DNA from: Typha latifolia
Taxonomy: Eukaryota > Streptophyta > Magnoliopsida > Poales > Typhaceae
Length of the DNA: 64,000 nt
Assembly: GCA_019914945.1 (NCBI GenBank)
Contig: CM034102.1
Location: 9,661,501 to 9,725,500 of the forward strand
Reading direction: 5' to 3'
The notes beneath the pieces are model-generated. The model worked only from the letters and a program-made list of their open reading frames with translations. It was not told where the DNA came from and searched no databases. Below are positions 54,765 to 64,000 of this stretch, in pieces (position 1 is the first letter of the stretch; each line of letters opens with the position of its first letter). The position numbers and the translations under genes were made by a program.

Positions 54765-55090
54765 TTTTGAAGCCATTAGGTCCCCAAGACAATGCCCGCA
54801 CCTCGCAAGGCCAACGGATAAAGATCCAATGTGAAAGTTTGGCCTTGCACCTTCAATTCCACACCTCCATAAATAAAATCTGCCCGCAATGTGGTGCCAT
54901 CTCCAATCGTCACATCAAACCCTTCCGTGGGTTCCGACTCGAGCCCAATCTTCCTAAGGAGCCTCTTATCAATAAAGTTGTCGGTGGACCCTGTGTCGAT
55001 CAAGATTCTTACTGTGATTTTCTTGACTACACTGTTCACCTGCAAAGTCTTTGTCATGGAGGGAGATTTCGGCTATTATGTCCTCCACGT
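54765..55090 (-). pseudogene. B3 protease
   Basis: Reads KTLQVNSVVKKITVRILIDT, GSTDNFIDKRLLRKIGLESE, FDVTIGDGTTLRADFIYGGV, YPLALRGAGIVLGT, then a stop and LQNLGTVIFDFSNLTLTFRR. The DTGS catalytic loop is intact; HNF has become DNF. A small deletion just upstream (AEISLHD, then KDFAGEQ in another frame) separates it from gag. Confidence 0.88.
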
Positions 55091-56514
55091 GTTGCTCCTC
55101 AACTACTCCTCCTTGCTGTCCAGCCATCCCTTCAACTTCAGTTGCCAACTTATCCTCCACATCCTCCAATCCATCTATTAGCATCATCGATCCTATCGGT
55201 TTAGCGCAGCGATGTCTGGGTACAAACTTCTCATCACAACAAGCATAGGCATTTGGCTTTTGTTCCTCCACTTGACATGTGTGAGTGCTCATCTCAGACC
55301 TCTAGGCACGTACTTCACATCTTGGGAAGGCTTTAGGGGTGCTCAATTTCCTATCGCTAACATTCTTGGTATGCTGGTAACATTTCCCATCGCTATGGTT
55401 GGTTGAACCAGATTGCGGCTTCCTTGGCTCGTCTAATTCTGTTTCAAGTGTAACTTTATAGCTCAATGTTTGTCTTCCATGAGCACCGCATCTTCGAAGG
55501 CCTCCTTTAAAGTTCTAGGCCTTAAAGCCCTCACATCGGCTTGTATGTCTCTCCGCAGCCCGGAGATGAAGGTGCTGCGAAGTTGCTGATCCGTCCATGG
55601 GGGTTGGCATTGGCTACTTATCCTCTCAAATTCTTTTTGGTATGCCCCAACTGTGGTCCTTTGCACCGTCTTTGAGAGAAGAGCATCGAAGTCTTCATAC
55701 CCCGATGCTCCAAATCGCCACGTGATATCGGCGCAAAAGTCGACCTAAGTTTTAATAGCCTCATGGCCATTGGCTGCTCGAAACCAATGAAGCGCCACAT
55801 CTTCAAGATGGAAACTCACAAGCATCACCTTATATTCTTCCGTTGTACCATGGTATGCGAAGAATTGCTCTGCCCTATATAACCAATCGATCGGATTGCT
55901 ACCTTTAAACTTGGGAAATTCAAGATGCACAATTTGCCCACAGATACCGTTGTCCCAATCCGGATCATATCCAAGTCTATGTCTAACTTGAAGAGGATGC
56001 ACCATGAATGGTTGATGATCCCTCCTTCGATTTTGATTAACTCGACTCGGTTTCAGTTCGTATTGCCCTGCCCACGGATCTAGATCTCTAAGAAGATCTC
56101 CATAGTGGTTCACTCGTCAGATAGGCTCACCTGCAACTGGGCCTGGTGGAACCATCCTTGCTTGTCTCTGCCCATAGGGTGGTGGCAGCAGCGACTCTTG
56201 TGGTTGCAAATTCTGAATCGGTGGCGACGGGTTCATGGTGTGGACTCGCGTTGTGGGGTCGATGGTGCATTCCCATTCGTCATGGCTTCCCTTGTCGCCT
56301 GTAATTCCCGCATCATCTCCATCATCATCTGATTGTTGATGGCCATTTGTTTGGAAAGAGACCCAAACATGGCTTGAACGCTAGCCTCTTTTGTATTCCA
56401 ATTTGGTCGGGCGGTTCCGCGGGTGGAAGTCCCCGCAATCATTTCCCCCTCCTCTATTGGGAGAATCTCTTCTTACTCATCTCGCCATGCAGCCATGGCT
56501 CTGGTGGTCATCAT
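55091..56514 (-). pseudogene. B3 gag
   Basis: Minus strand from about 56514 (MMTTRAMAAWRDE, a stop, then EILPIEEGEMIAGTSTRG): helix INNQMMMEMMRELQATREAM, Pro-rich linker, capsid LEFPKFKGSNPIDWLYRAEQ, FFAYHGTTEEYKVMLVSFHL, EDVALHWFRAANGHEAIKT, QKEFERISSQCQPPWTDQQL, RSTFISGLRRDIQADVRALR, knuckle remnant CCDEKFVPRHRC (55215-55250). It keeps the ALHWF segment missing from the full-length copy. Several stops and frameshifts. Confidence 0.88.
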
Positions 56515-56540
56515 AGGAAGTGCATGTCCGAAGAATGGTG

Positions 56541-56552
56541 GCTCTGATACCA
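56541..56552 (-). other. Primer-binding site of B3
   Basis: The minus strand reads TGGTATCAGAGC, three bases inside the LTR end at 56556. Confidence 0.92.
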
Positions 56553-56555
56553 GCT

Positions 56556-57406
56556 TGATACAATCTCCCTTTTTAGCCAAGGCTCGATCTATTCCGATTT
56601 TCAGATCTAGACAGGATCTGACATGGAACTTTGAAAATAGATCTTGAAAGATTCAGCTGTCGGATCGTAAAATTTTGATATGTTGTAGCTCCAAAAAAGA
56701 GCTTTCCAACAAATCAAGTTTCAGGTGAATCGGATGGTGGGATTTCAAGATATCGTCCTATTAGTGGACTAACATCAGGGAGTCCGTCTTAGGATCCGTG
56801 GATGGAGGCACGAGATCCTTGGTGTTGGTGAAGGTTGGTTGATCGATGTTAATGGGGTGGCACCGGTGAGTATGTAGAGATGGAAGGGTTAGGGCAAAGT
56901 GATAGATAGATTGGAAAAAGGAGGCCCCTAAGGGACTAGGGTGATTGGCCAGTCGAGAGAAGCTAGAAGCGGCGACACCGGGGAATGAGAGAACGGGAGA
57001 GAAGAAGCCGAAAGAGACAAGGCAAAACTCAATTCATTCAATAATTGATTCCATGGTTGCCATCCACACCTTTAGATGCTAACAAACAATTCAGAAATGG
57101 CAATTATTAACCCTAAAATAGTATATTTTCACCGACCACATTTGAATGCACATTGTTCGCACTCTCTGTATATGCGAATGCAATGTAGGCGTTCACAGGC
57201 ACGTTCGAATGCACATTTCGCACTCTCTAGATGTGTGAACCTGATACAGGCGTTCACAAGTGCATTCGAACGCACTCCACCCGCGTTCGAACGCAACATA
57301 TAGAAAACTTTAAAAAAAAAAAAATTAAACACTAAAATAAGAAACAAAAACATCCCTAAAGTGTATCCATGCTCGAGACGACATCGGTGAAGTCCGAATC
57401 GTATCA
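56556..57406 (-). mobile_element. 5' LTR of B3
   Basis: 851 bp from TGATACGATTCGGACTTCAC (ending 57406) to GGGAGATTGTATCA (56556), followed by target duplication ACAAC at 57407-57411 that matches 52150-52154. It has a decayed GTTCGAAC array (57130-57300) and no internal primer-site copy, unlike the LTRs at 19307, 35466 and 39819. Confidence 0.95.
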
Positions 57407-57411
57407 ACAAC

Positions 57412-57596
57412 TTTTGCCGCGGTGCGTTGGAACACGCTCGATCATGTTCGAATGCGGAATTTTCGTTCTTTGTCGATGCGAATGTATACAAGCATTCGAA
57501 TGCACAATTTGAGATCTCTATTTTTGCGAATGTGTGCAGGCTTATCCCAATGAATCCAATATCACGAGTGGAGCCAATATGGATCGAATTGTATCA
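57412..57596 (-). mobile_element. LTR of gypsy C' element, second part
   Basis: Continuation of the LTR at 51650-52154 after B3. It contains GTTCGAAC-type motifs (ATGTTCGAATGCGG, GCATTCGAATGC) and its minus-strand start is TGATACAATTCGATCC at 57596. The combined LTR would be about 690 bp. Confidence 0.75.
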
Positions 57597-59139
57597 CTCC
57601 ACCACGCTTTCGTTCACCTTGCCCTTAATGTGTCAACTTAGGATATCGGCCTATGAAGTCGAATTCGGGCATCCAAATCGCCTCGTCCACTATGCATCCT
57701 TGCCACTCCACCAAAATCTTAGTCATCCACTCATCCTAGACTCGAGTGCATCGTCGGGCTAGGATCCGAACTAGAATAGTACTTGGTTCGAATTCAAACT
57801 CGTTGGCTTCAGTCATTGTTAGCTCGGGTGGAACAACTCCAATGGGCTCGATAGGGGGAACTCAAGCCTTAAGGCTTGAGACGTGAAAAACTGGGTGTAT
57901 CCGCGCCTCCATGGGTAAGTATAGGCGGTATGCCATAGGCCCAATCCTCTTGGTCACCTGGTACGGTCCATAAAACTTTGGAGCCAACTTTTGATTGGGA
58001 ATAGGTCTAACCGAGCTTTGCCGATATAGTTGGAGCTTGATGTAGACCTAGTCCCCAATCGAGAAGGACCTCTCTTGGTGCCGCTGGTCGTAGACTTGCT
58101 TCATCATGTTTGGGTAGCCGCTAAGTGCATCTTGAGTCTCCTCAACACCTCATCACGATCTTGCAAAAACTGCATCCACCTCAGTTTGGTCGGCTCAGGT
58201 CGATGGCAAGTATGTATGCAAGGTTGCAAGTGGTTGTCCATAGACAGCCTCAAACGGAGTTAAGCCAATGGCCAAATGAAAGGCCGTGTTGTATGACCAC
58301 TCAGCCCATGACAAATAAGATAACCACCACCGTGGTCGCTCGCCGACAAAGCACTGCAAGTACTGCTATAAGCAATGGTTTAGCATCTCAGATTGGCCGT
58401 CTCTTTGAGGATGATAGGCTAAACTCATATGGAAGGTAATCCCTTAGAGCGCAAAGAATTCCTATCAAAATTGACTCACAAACATAGGATCACTATCTGA
58501 AACAATCAATTTTGGCATACCATGCATCTTAGCCACGTCGCGCACATAAACCTTCGCAACCTTCTTTGCTTTGTAAAGATGCGCCAAAGCTAAAAAATGT
58601 GCATACTTGCTAAGGCGATCTACTATCACCAATATCACGGAATGTCCTTTGGCCTTGGGTAGACTGGCAATGAAATCTATGGCAACATTCTCTCAAACCT
58701 TCATTGGAATCAGAAACGGTTGTAGCAATCCAATAGGTTTTGCCGACTCCGTCTTTACTCTTTGCACACTTCACAAGCCTTGACATAGGATTGTACATCT
58801 TTCTTCATTCCAGCCCATGTGCAACGCTGACTCAGCCATTTGCAGGTGCGCAACACCCCTTCATGTCCAGCAATGGGAAAGTTATGGAAGTGGCACATTA
58901 ACTCCAAGCGGAAGTGATGGTCAGCTGGAACAATGATCTTGCCCTTGTCCACCAAGAGTTTGTCCTTCGCCACCACTCCTTGCATACAGTTGGAATCTGC
59001 AGCAAGGTCGTCCATCATATTCATGGTGTTCGAATCATTCATGTAGGCCTCCTGTAGCTGTTCGAAAAAAGAAAAAATCGATGTTGAAATCGCCGCCAAC
59101 TCGGCTGGATTCGGGCACCTAGATAAGGCATCAACGACG
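57597..59139 (-). pseudogene. Gypsy C' integrase region
   Basis: Minus strand from 59139: RNase H end VDALSRCPNPAELAAISTSI; linker MNDSNTMNMMDDLAADSNCM (one copy of the segment triplicated in C); zinc domain LELMCHFHNFPIAGHEGVLR and VQSYVKACEVCKE; core with NVAIDFIASLPKAKGHSVIL, VAKMHGMPKLIVSDSDPMFV, SLAYHPQRDGQSEMLNHCL; C-terminal domain LHTYLPST-type to KQKLAPKFYGPYQVTKRIGP; and chromodomain pieces VEWQGCIVDEAIWMPEFDFI. Stops throughout. RT and gag are cut off at 59139 by a B LTR. Confidence 0.82.
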
Positions 59140-59937
59140 TGATACGATTCGGACTTCACCGATGTTGTCTCGAGCATGGATACACTTTAGGGGTGTCTTT
59201 TATTCTTGTTTTATTGTTTATTTCAAGAAGAAAAAAAAGTTTTCTATATGTCGCGTTTGAATAGGGGTGGGGTGCGTTTGAACGCGCTTACGAACACCTG
59301 CATTAGGTTTGCAAATACAGAGAACGCAAAATGTGTGTTCGAAGGTCGACAAAAGTCTACTATTTCTAGGGTTAATAATTACCATTTTTGAATTGTTTGG
59401 TTAGCCTCTAAAGGTGTGGATGGCAACCAAGGAGTCATTATTGAATGAATTGAGTTTTGCCGTAGTCTTCTTCTTCTTTTTATCTCTCGTTCTCTTGTTC
59501 CCCGGCATCGCCGCTTCTAGCCTCCCTCAACCGGTCACTCACCTTAGTCCCTTAGGGGCGGCCCACTCCTCCCCTTTCTTCCAATCTCTCTATTACCTTG
59601 CCCTAACCCCTTCCATCATCCATAATCCTTCCACCACCACTTACCCACTAGTGCCACCCCATTACCATCGATCTACCACCATCCATCATCACCTAGGATC
59701 TCGTGGCATGTCCCTGACGTTCGTCTACTTCTCAAGCGATATCTTGAGATCCCCCCGTCCGATTTTCATGAAATTAGATTTGTTGGAAAGCTCTTTTCTA
59801 GATCTACAACATATCACAATTTTATGTTGATCTTATAGCTGCATCTTCCGAGATCTGTTTCTAAAGTTCCATGTCAAATTCTATCTAGATCTGAAAACAG
59901 GATAGGTCAAACCTTATCCCAAGGGGAGATTATATCA
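59140..59937 (+). mobile_element. Gypsy B LTR (5' LTR of copy B4)
   Basis: 798 bp from TGATACGATTCGGACTTCAC to GGGGAGATTATATCA, followed by primer site TGGTATTAGAGT at 59942-59953. The GTTCGAAC array is reduced and decayed (59250-59350). It belongs to the same LTR subtype as B1 and B3 (ends ...GGGGAGAT-TATATCA, without an internal primer-site copy). Confidence 0.9.
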
Positions 59938-59979
59938 AGAGTGGTATTAGAGTCACCATTTCTCGGATACGCGCTTTCG

Positions 59980-60066
59980 ATGACAACCACCAGAGCTTTG
60001 GCTGCATGGCGAAACGAGGAGGAAGAGATCTCCCCAATAGAGGAGGGGCAGATGGTTGCGAGAACT
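59980..60066 (+). pseudogene. B4 gag start, truncated
   Basis: ATG at 59980 gives MTTTRALAAWRNEEEEISPI then EEGQMVART, the B gag N-terminus. At about 60066 it runs into the T/C-rich tract of element D, so the rest of B4 is lost. Confidence 0.85.
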
Positions 60067-62130
60067 TCCTTCTTTTCTTTCTTTCTTTCTTTTCCTCTTC
60101 CTTTCTTCTTTTTCTCCATTCTCGGTCCCTCCTCTTGCTACAACAGTAGTAAATAGTGTTGGGCTGAACCCAGCACTGTAGCAAAGAGAATTACTTTTTA
60201 TATATATATAATTATTTCATAATATTAGCTAAATTAGTCTATTTAACTAATTACTTATTTTGATAATTTACACTCAGTAATATAATTTTACTAAGTATTT
60301 TTAGTATAATAATTTATTAATTTTAATTATAAATATTGCCTATAAATTTATTTATAGTTTAATTATTAATTATTAATTATTAGATTTATATATGTAGTCT
60401 CATTCATAATAATCTTACATTTATATTTATATTTTATATAACTCTTTTTAGTATATTATTATTGTCTAATAGTTTGTATAAAATGGAATATTAGACCTGC
60501 ATATTATTTTTGTATAATAGGATAATGACTATTTTGCGTATAATTTATGATTAATTAAATAAAAGTAGGTATTACAAAATAAGTATTAATAATATTATCT
60601 TTTATAATTATATTTTTTATTAAATCATATATATATATATAGTCGTCTTTGGTTATTTACAAAAAGGAGATCAATTCCTATTTACTTATTACTTATTCCA
60701 TAATTAGAAAACTAGTAAGGTTGTAAGTTATATTTTTTTGGAAGTCTTCTGATCTATATGAATCAATTAGTGTCAGTTATTTTATTAACAGATCATAATA
60801 GCATGACCAATTCAGGAGATTAATCTTAGTAGCTTTAGTTCATGTACAAAATTTTTGTGAATTTGTCTAAGGCATGGTTATGTATTCTTAAAGATCAAGT
60901 ATGATGGATTAGTAAATAGTTGTGTGACAATGGATTAATATTATGAATTGAATATTATATATGTCGAGATATTGAAGAGATTATTGGATTACTTAGTAGA
61001 ACTCAATAGAAAATCTTTGGATCTGAATATTGTTATTTTTAAGTGATATTTTGGTGGATATACTAGTAGTGATAGTAATTAAATGGATAGTGATCAAACT
61101 AAAATTATGTGAATCGAGGAATAAATAGTTTGGATACAGAAAATGATTGATAGAAAGATCATTATAAAGTTTATCATGTATGTTTCTTGAGATAGTTTGA
61201 CTTTAACCTTTCAGATATTGTAGATTAAGAAATAAGATAATGTGGAGAATCAAAAGAGTGTATATATTTCATTTGAGGTTGCATTAGGATTAATATTGAT
61301 GGGTTGGATTCAATGAACTATAAATTATTTTGAAGAATGTATTATGAATACAAGTAATATTGTAGTCTTATATGAATAGGTGTGATCTGTTACATTAATT
61401 TATTTAGTAATTTGTATAATGGTTTAAGCATATGAGCAGTGCACTTTAAATAAGAGAGTTTGTGCTATCGCCTAAATTTTATCGGATGATGCGAAGTATG
61501 TTTAGTTTAGTGACATTATTTGTCTAGAAAGAGAAGCATGAGTTAAGTATTTCAGATGTTCTTAAAATAACTTGTGTTTATCGTTCTACCTAGTATTAGT
61601 GATAGTATTGAGGGATAATCCATTGAACATGTTTGGGATCGAAGTATACATTCAGTAGAGTGGATATAATTTACTTAAATAGGTTGTATTGTATTATCAT
61701 AGGTGATTATGACATTATGTTGTTATATTATTGCAGTTAGCAGAAAAAGTGATAGAATTGGACAGCTTGAGATATTTTGGAGTAGAATATGATTCAATTA
61801 ATAGATGACAATACTTTTTATATTGTAGAATGAATGTACTCTTTCTTGCAGTCCAGTGGTATTATTGATGTCTATAGATATAGTATGATTACCTGACTGA
61901 CCTAGATCTATGAATTTTATTTTTGTAAGGGAGTTACTTGTGGTTGTGTAATGTTAGGAGTTAATGAGTAAACTAGTAAATGAAGTATAAGTTATGGATC
62001 TAAAAAAAAGTGAGATTGCACAATTGTCGATTTGATTAGAGGGTAGTTGAACTAGATATGTGGATTTTCTTACAATACCAGTGTGATTTAAAATTTCGAT
62101 GTCGAAATTTTTGTAAAGGGGGAAGAAAAA
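60067..62130 (+). mobile_element. Decayed Tekay/Del-like element (second D copy)
   Basis: 60067-60560 matches D LTR sequence (compare 62580-63020: ATTCTCGGTCCCTCCTCTTG and AGAGAATTACTTTTTATATA). From about 60560 to 62110 it is A/T-rich with no readable domain, only broken pieces. The end is diagnostic: AATTTCGATGTCGAAATTTT then a polypurine tract AAAGGGGGAAGAAAAA (62115-62130) directly before TGTAACAACC, matching the known Tekay/Del 3' end. The 5' LTR is truncated and most of pol is deleted or unrecognisable. Confidence 0.65.
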
Positions 62131-62280
62131 TGTAACAACCTAACCTTAAAAAAAGGGGCATGATGTGGCAGGCCTCGTGCCCATGCGGCTAGCTGCATGA
62201 GGTAGCTTGTGTGGTGAGGCACCACGCGCCCACCCCGCTGCCGCAGCCAACCGGCCGCGGCGGGCCCTAGCGCCACTTTC

Positions 62281-62312
<32 letters not shown>

Positions 62313-63636
62313 CGAGATCGGCCTAGTGTCACCTTCGCCGCCGCTATCCTTGAAAATCACCGCCGCCACCTCCGCAAGAATCGGTGAGCTCCTTTCCCTC
62401 CCCCCTCTCTCTCTCTATCCCTCCCTCTCATCCTAGCTCGAGCTCGTCGGAGCCGAGCCGCCGACGAGAGGCCGGCCGCTGGCTGACCAATAACGGTCGG
62501 TGCCCTCCCTGCCGGCCCGGGTCCACACTTCCCTCCCCTCCTCTTTCTTTTCTCTTCTCTGCTTCTTCTTCCTTCTTTTCTTCCTTTCTTTCTTTTCTTT
62601 TTCCTTTCTTCTTTTTCTCCATTCTCGGTCCCTCCTCTTGTTGCAACAGTGCTGGGCTCGGCCCAACACTGTAGTAGACAGTGTTGGGCTAAGCCCAGCA
62701 CTATAGCAAAGAGAATTACTTTTTATATATATATAATTATTTCCTAATGTTAGGTAAATTAGTCTATTTAACTAATTAATTATTTTGATAATTTACACTC
62801 ACTAATATAATTTTACTAAGTATTTTTAGTATAATAATTTATTAATTTTAATTATAAATATTGCCTATAAATTTATTTATAGTTTAGTTATTATTTATTA
62901 GATTAATATTTGTAGTCTCATTCATAATAATCTTACATTTATATTTATATTTTATATAACTATTTTTAGTATATTATTATTGTTTAATAGTTTGTATAAA
63001 ATGGAATATTAGACCAATATTATTTTTGTATAATATGATGATAGTATGACATGAAGATTTGTTTATATATTGTCGAGGATTATATACTTTTATCAATTAT
63101 GACATGTTATCTACTTTTTATTTATATATTATTGAGAATACATTCATATACTCATTCATGACATGATGCTCTTTCTGATTCATATTATCTAATATATGAT
63201 TTACTCTATATTTGGCATCATTGATTCGGGGTAAGGTCTATTCATTGAGCCTTTTGCTCATAACTCTCTTTATTTCTTTTCTAACCCCTTTGATATGTGG
63301 TATGTGATAATAAATTGAGATATCTTGAGAAGATATTTTAGAGCGATGATGAGGTGAGATATAGATATGAGAGTGTAAATGATAATTTATATAGCAATTG
63401 AGTTGTACTAGTATTTGATATTTTTACTCCTTTGTATTAGACAATGATTTGTATAATACAAGTTGAATCATAGTGCACTATTGTATTAGTTGTTTTAGTT
63501 ATATCTTGATGGTTTGTCGTGGCCTGTGTGTCCTGCCAGATTATGTAGTGGTCTAAGGTATATTATTATGAACCTAGATATTTATATGTTAACATGTTTA
63601 TTTGGTTAATATTATAATTTATTTGGTGATGGATTA
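62131..63636 (+). mobile_element. 3' LTR of D-type element, truncated
   Basis: It starts TGTAACAACCTAACC after the polypurine tract. Same layout as 33461-35465 and 40712-42266: GC-rich head, (CT)n at 62284-62312, T/C-rich tract, A/T-rich middle, then GTCCTGCCAGATTATG. It lacks the coding-like block found at 41214-41572. It is cut at 63636 by an A LTR. Confidence 0.8.
62284..62312 (+). repeat. (CT)n microsatellite
   Basis: About fourteen CT units in the D LTR head, at the same place as the CT tract at 33821. Confidence 0.95.
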
Positions 63637-64000
63637 TGATACACTTAGATATGATATTTTCTTATTACATTAGCTATTTATTTTCATTAAAATAAAATTT
63701 CTGTAGGTCGCGTTCGAACGCGGGAAGGGTCGCGTTCGAACGCCCTTGCGAATGCCTGCATTAGGTTCGCAAATACAGAGAATGCATATTGTGCGTTCGA
63801 ATGCGGTCGAGCGAGTTCGAACGCCCGCGTTCGAACACCTGCATCGTGCTCGCACTTAAAGGGAACGTGTTTTGGTGCGTTTGAACGCGATCGACGGTAA
63901 TCTTCTAGAATTAGGGTTTCATATTATTTTGGGACTTATTGGCTAGCCTTTATATATATGTGGATGGCAGACAAATTCATTATGCAATTGAATTATTAAT
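63637..64000 (+). mobile_element. Gypsy A LTR, runs off the right edge
   Basis: It starts TGATACACTTAGATATG, inserted in the D LTR at GATGGATTA. The array 63708-63895 holds five exact TTCGAA copies, then TATATATATGTGGATGG. It is similar to 8308-9136. Whether it is solo or part of a longer element cannot be seen. Confidence 0.88.

Noticed and set aside
60200..62100. A hidden gene in the A/T-rich stretch
   Set aside because: There is no open frame of useful length on either strand and no splice-linked motifs. The Tekay-like end at 62085-62130 explains it as a decayed element interior.

Overview
The window is plant nuclear DNA made mostly of nested, decayed LTR retrotransposons (Ty1/copia and Ty3/gypsy), with one intact intron-containing host gene between about 45.2 and 51.0 kb. 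The evidence for a plant is: primer-binding sites complementary to the plant initiator tRNA-Met 3' end (TGGTATCAGAGC), chromodomain-bearing gypsy polymerases, a tRNA-type SINE with plant Au-like structure, and a host gene with short GT-AG introns and a GC-rich first exon. The GC-rich exon is weakly suggestive of a monocot; I cannot name the species.

Layout. 1-1749: the gag and 5' LTR of a minus-strand copia element, inserted in a minus-strand gypsy remnant (1755-4181). 4184-8307: a truncated minus-strand copia body whose integrase is split by a plus-strand solo LTR (5982-7009, target duplication CTTTC). 8308-30493: a mosaic of two gypsy families that I call A and B. It includes a B solo LTR with target duplication ACTAC (19307-20218), and a chimeric LTR block with a twelve-fold primer-binding-site array (27130-27371). 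30494-43545: a minus-strand gypsy C element. Its reverse transcriptase is split by a Tekay/Del-like LTR called D (33461-42266), which is itself split by a full-length B element (35466-40706, target duplication CGATA). 43546-51649: the gene island, holding a six-exon minus-strand gene for a 278-residue plant protein of unknown function, with a SINE in intron 4 and a probable small solo LTR in intron 5. 51650-64000: a second C-type element (C'), split by another full-length B element (52155-57406, target duplication ACAAC), then a B LTR, a decayed D element with its 3' LTR, and the start of an A LTR at the right edge.

How the parts relate. Nesting gives relative order: B is young, because two full copies and a solo copy still have perfect 5-bp target duplications; D and C are older. 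Three B copies lack integrase at what looks like the same junction, which suggests a non-autonomous lineage moved in trans. A fourth B copy has the reverse defect: it keeps integrase and chromodomain but has lost reverse transcriptase and RNase H.

The most unusual signal is a palindromic GCGTTCGAACGC motif array. It occurs in the upstream half of LTRs of both copia and gypsy elements, so two unrelated superfamilies appear to share one LTR cassette. Other oddities are multiplied primer-binding sites, LTRs whose upstream half has been replaced, and a coding-like block present in one D LTR and absent from another. No intact autonomous retrotransposon is present in the window.
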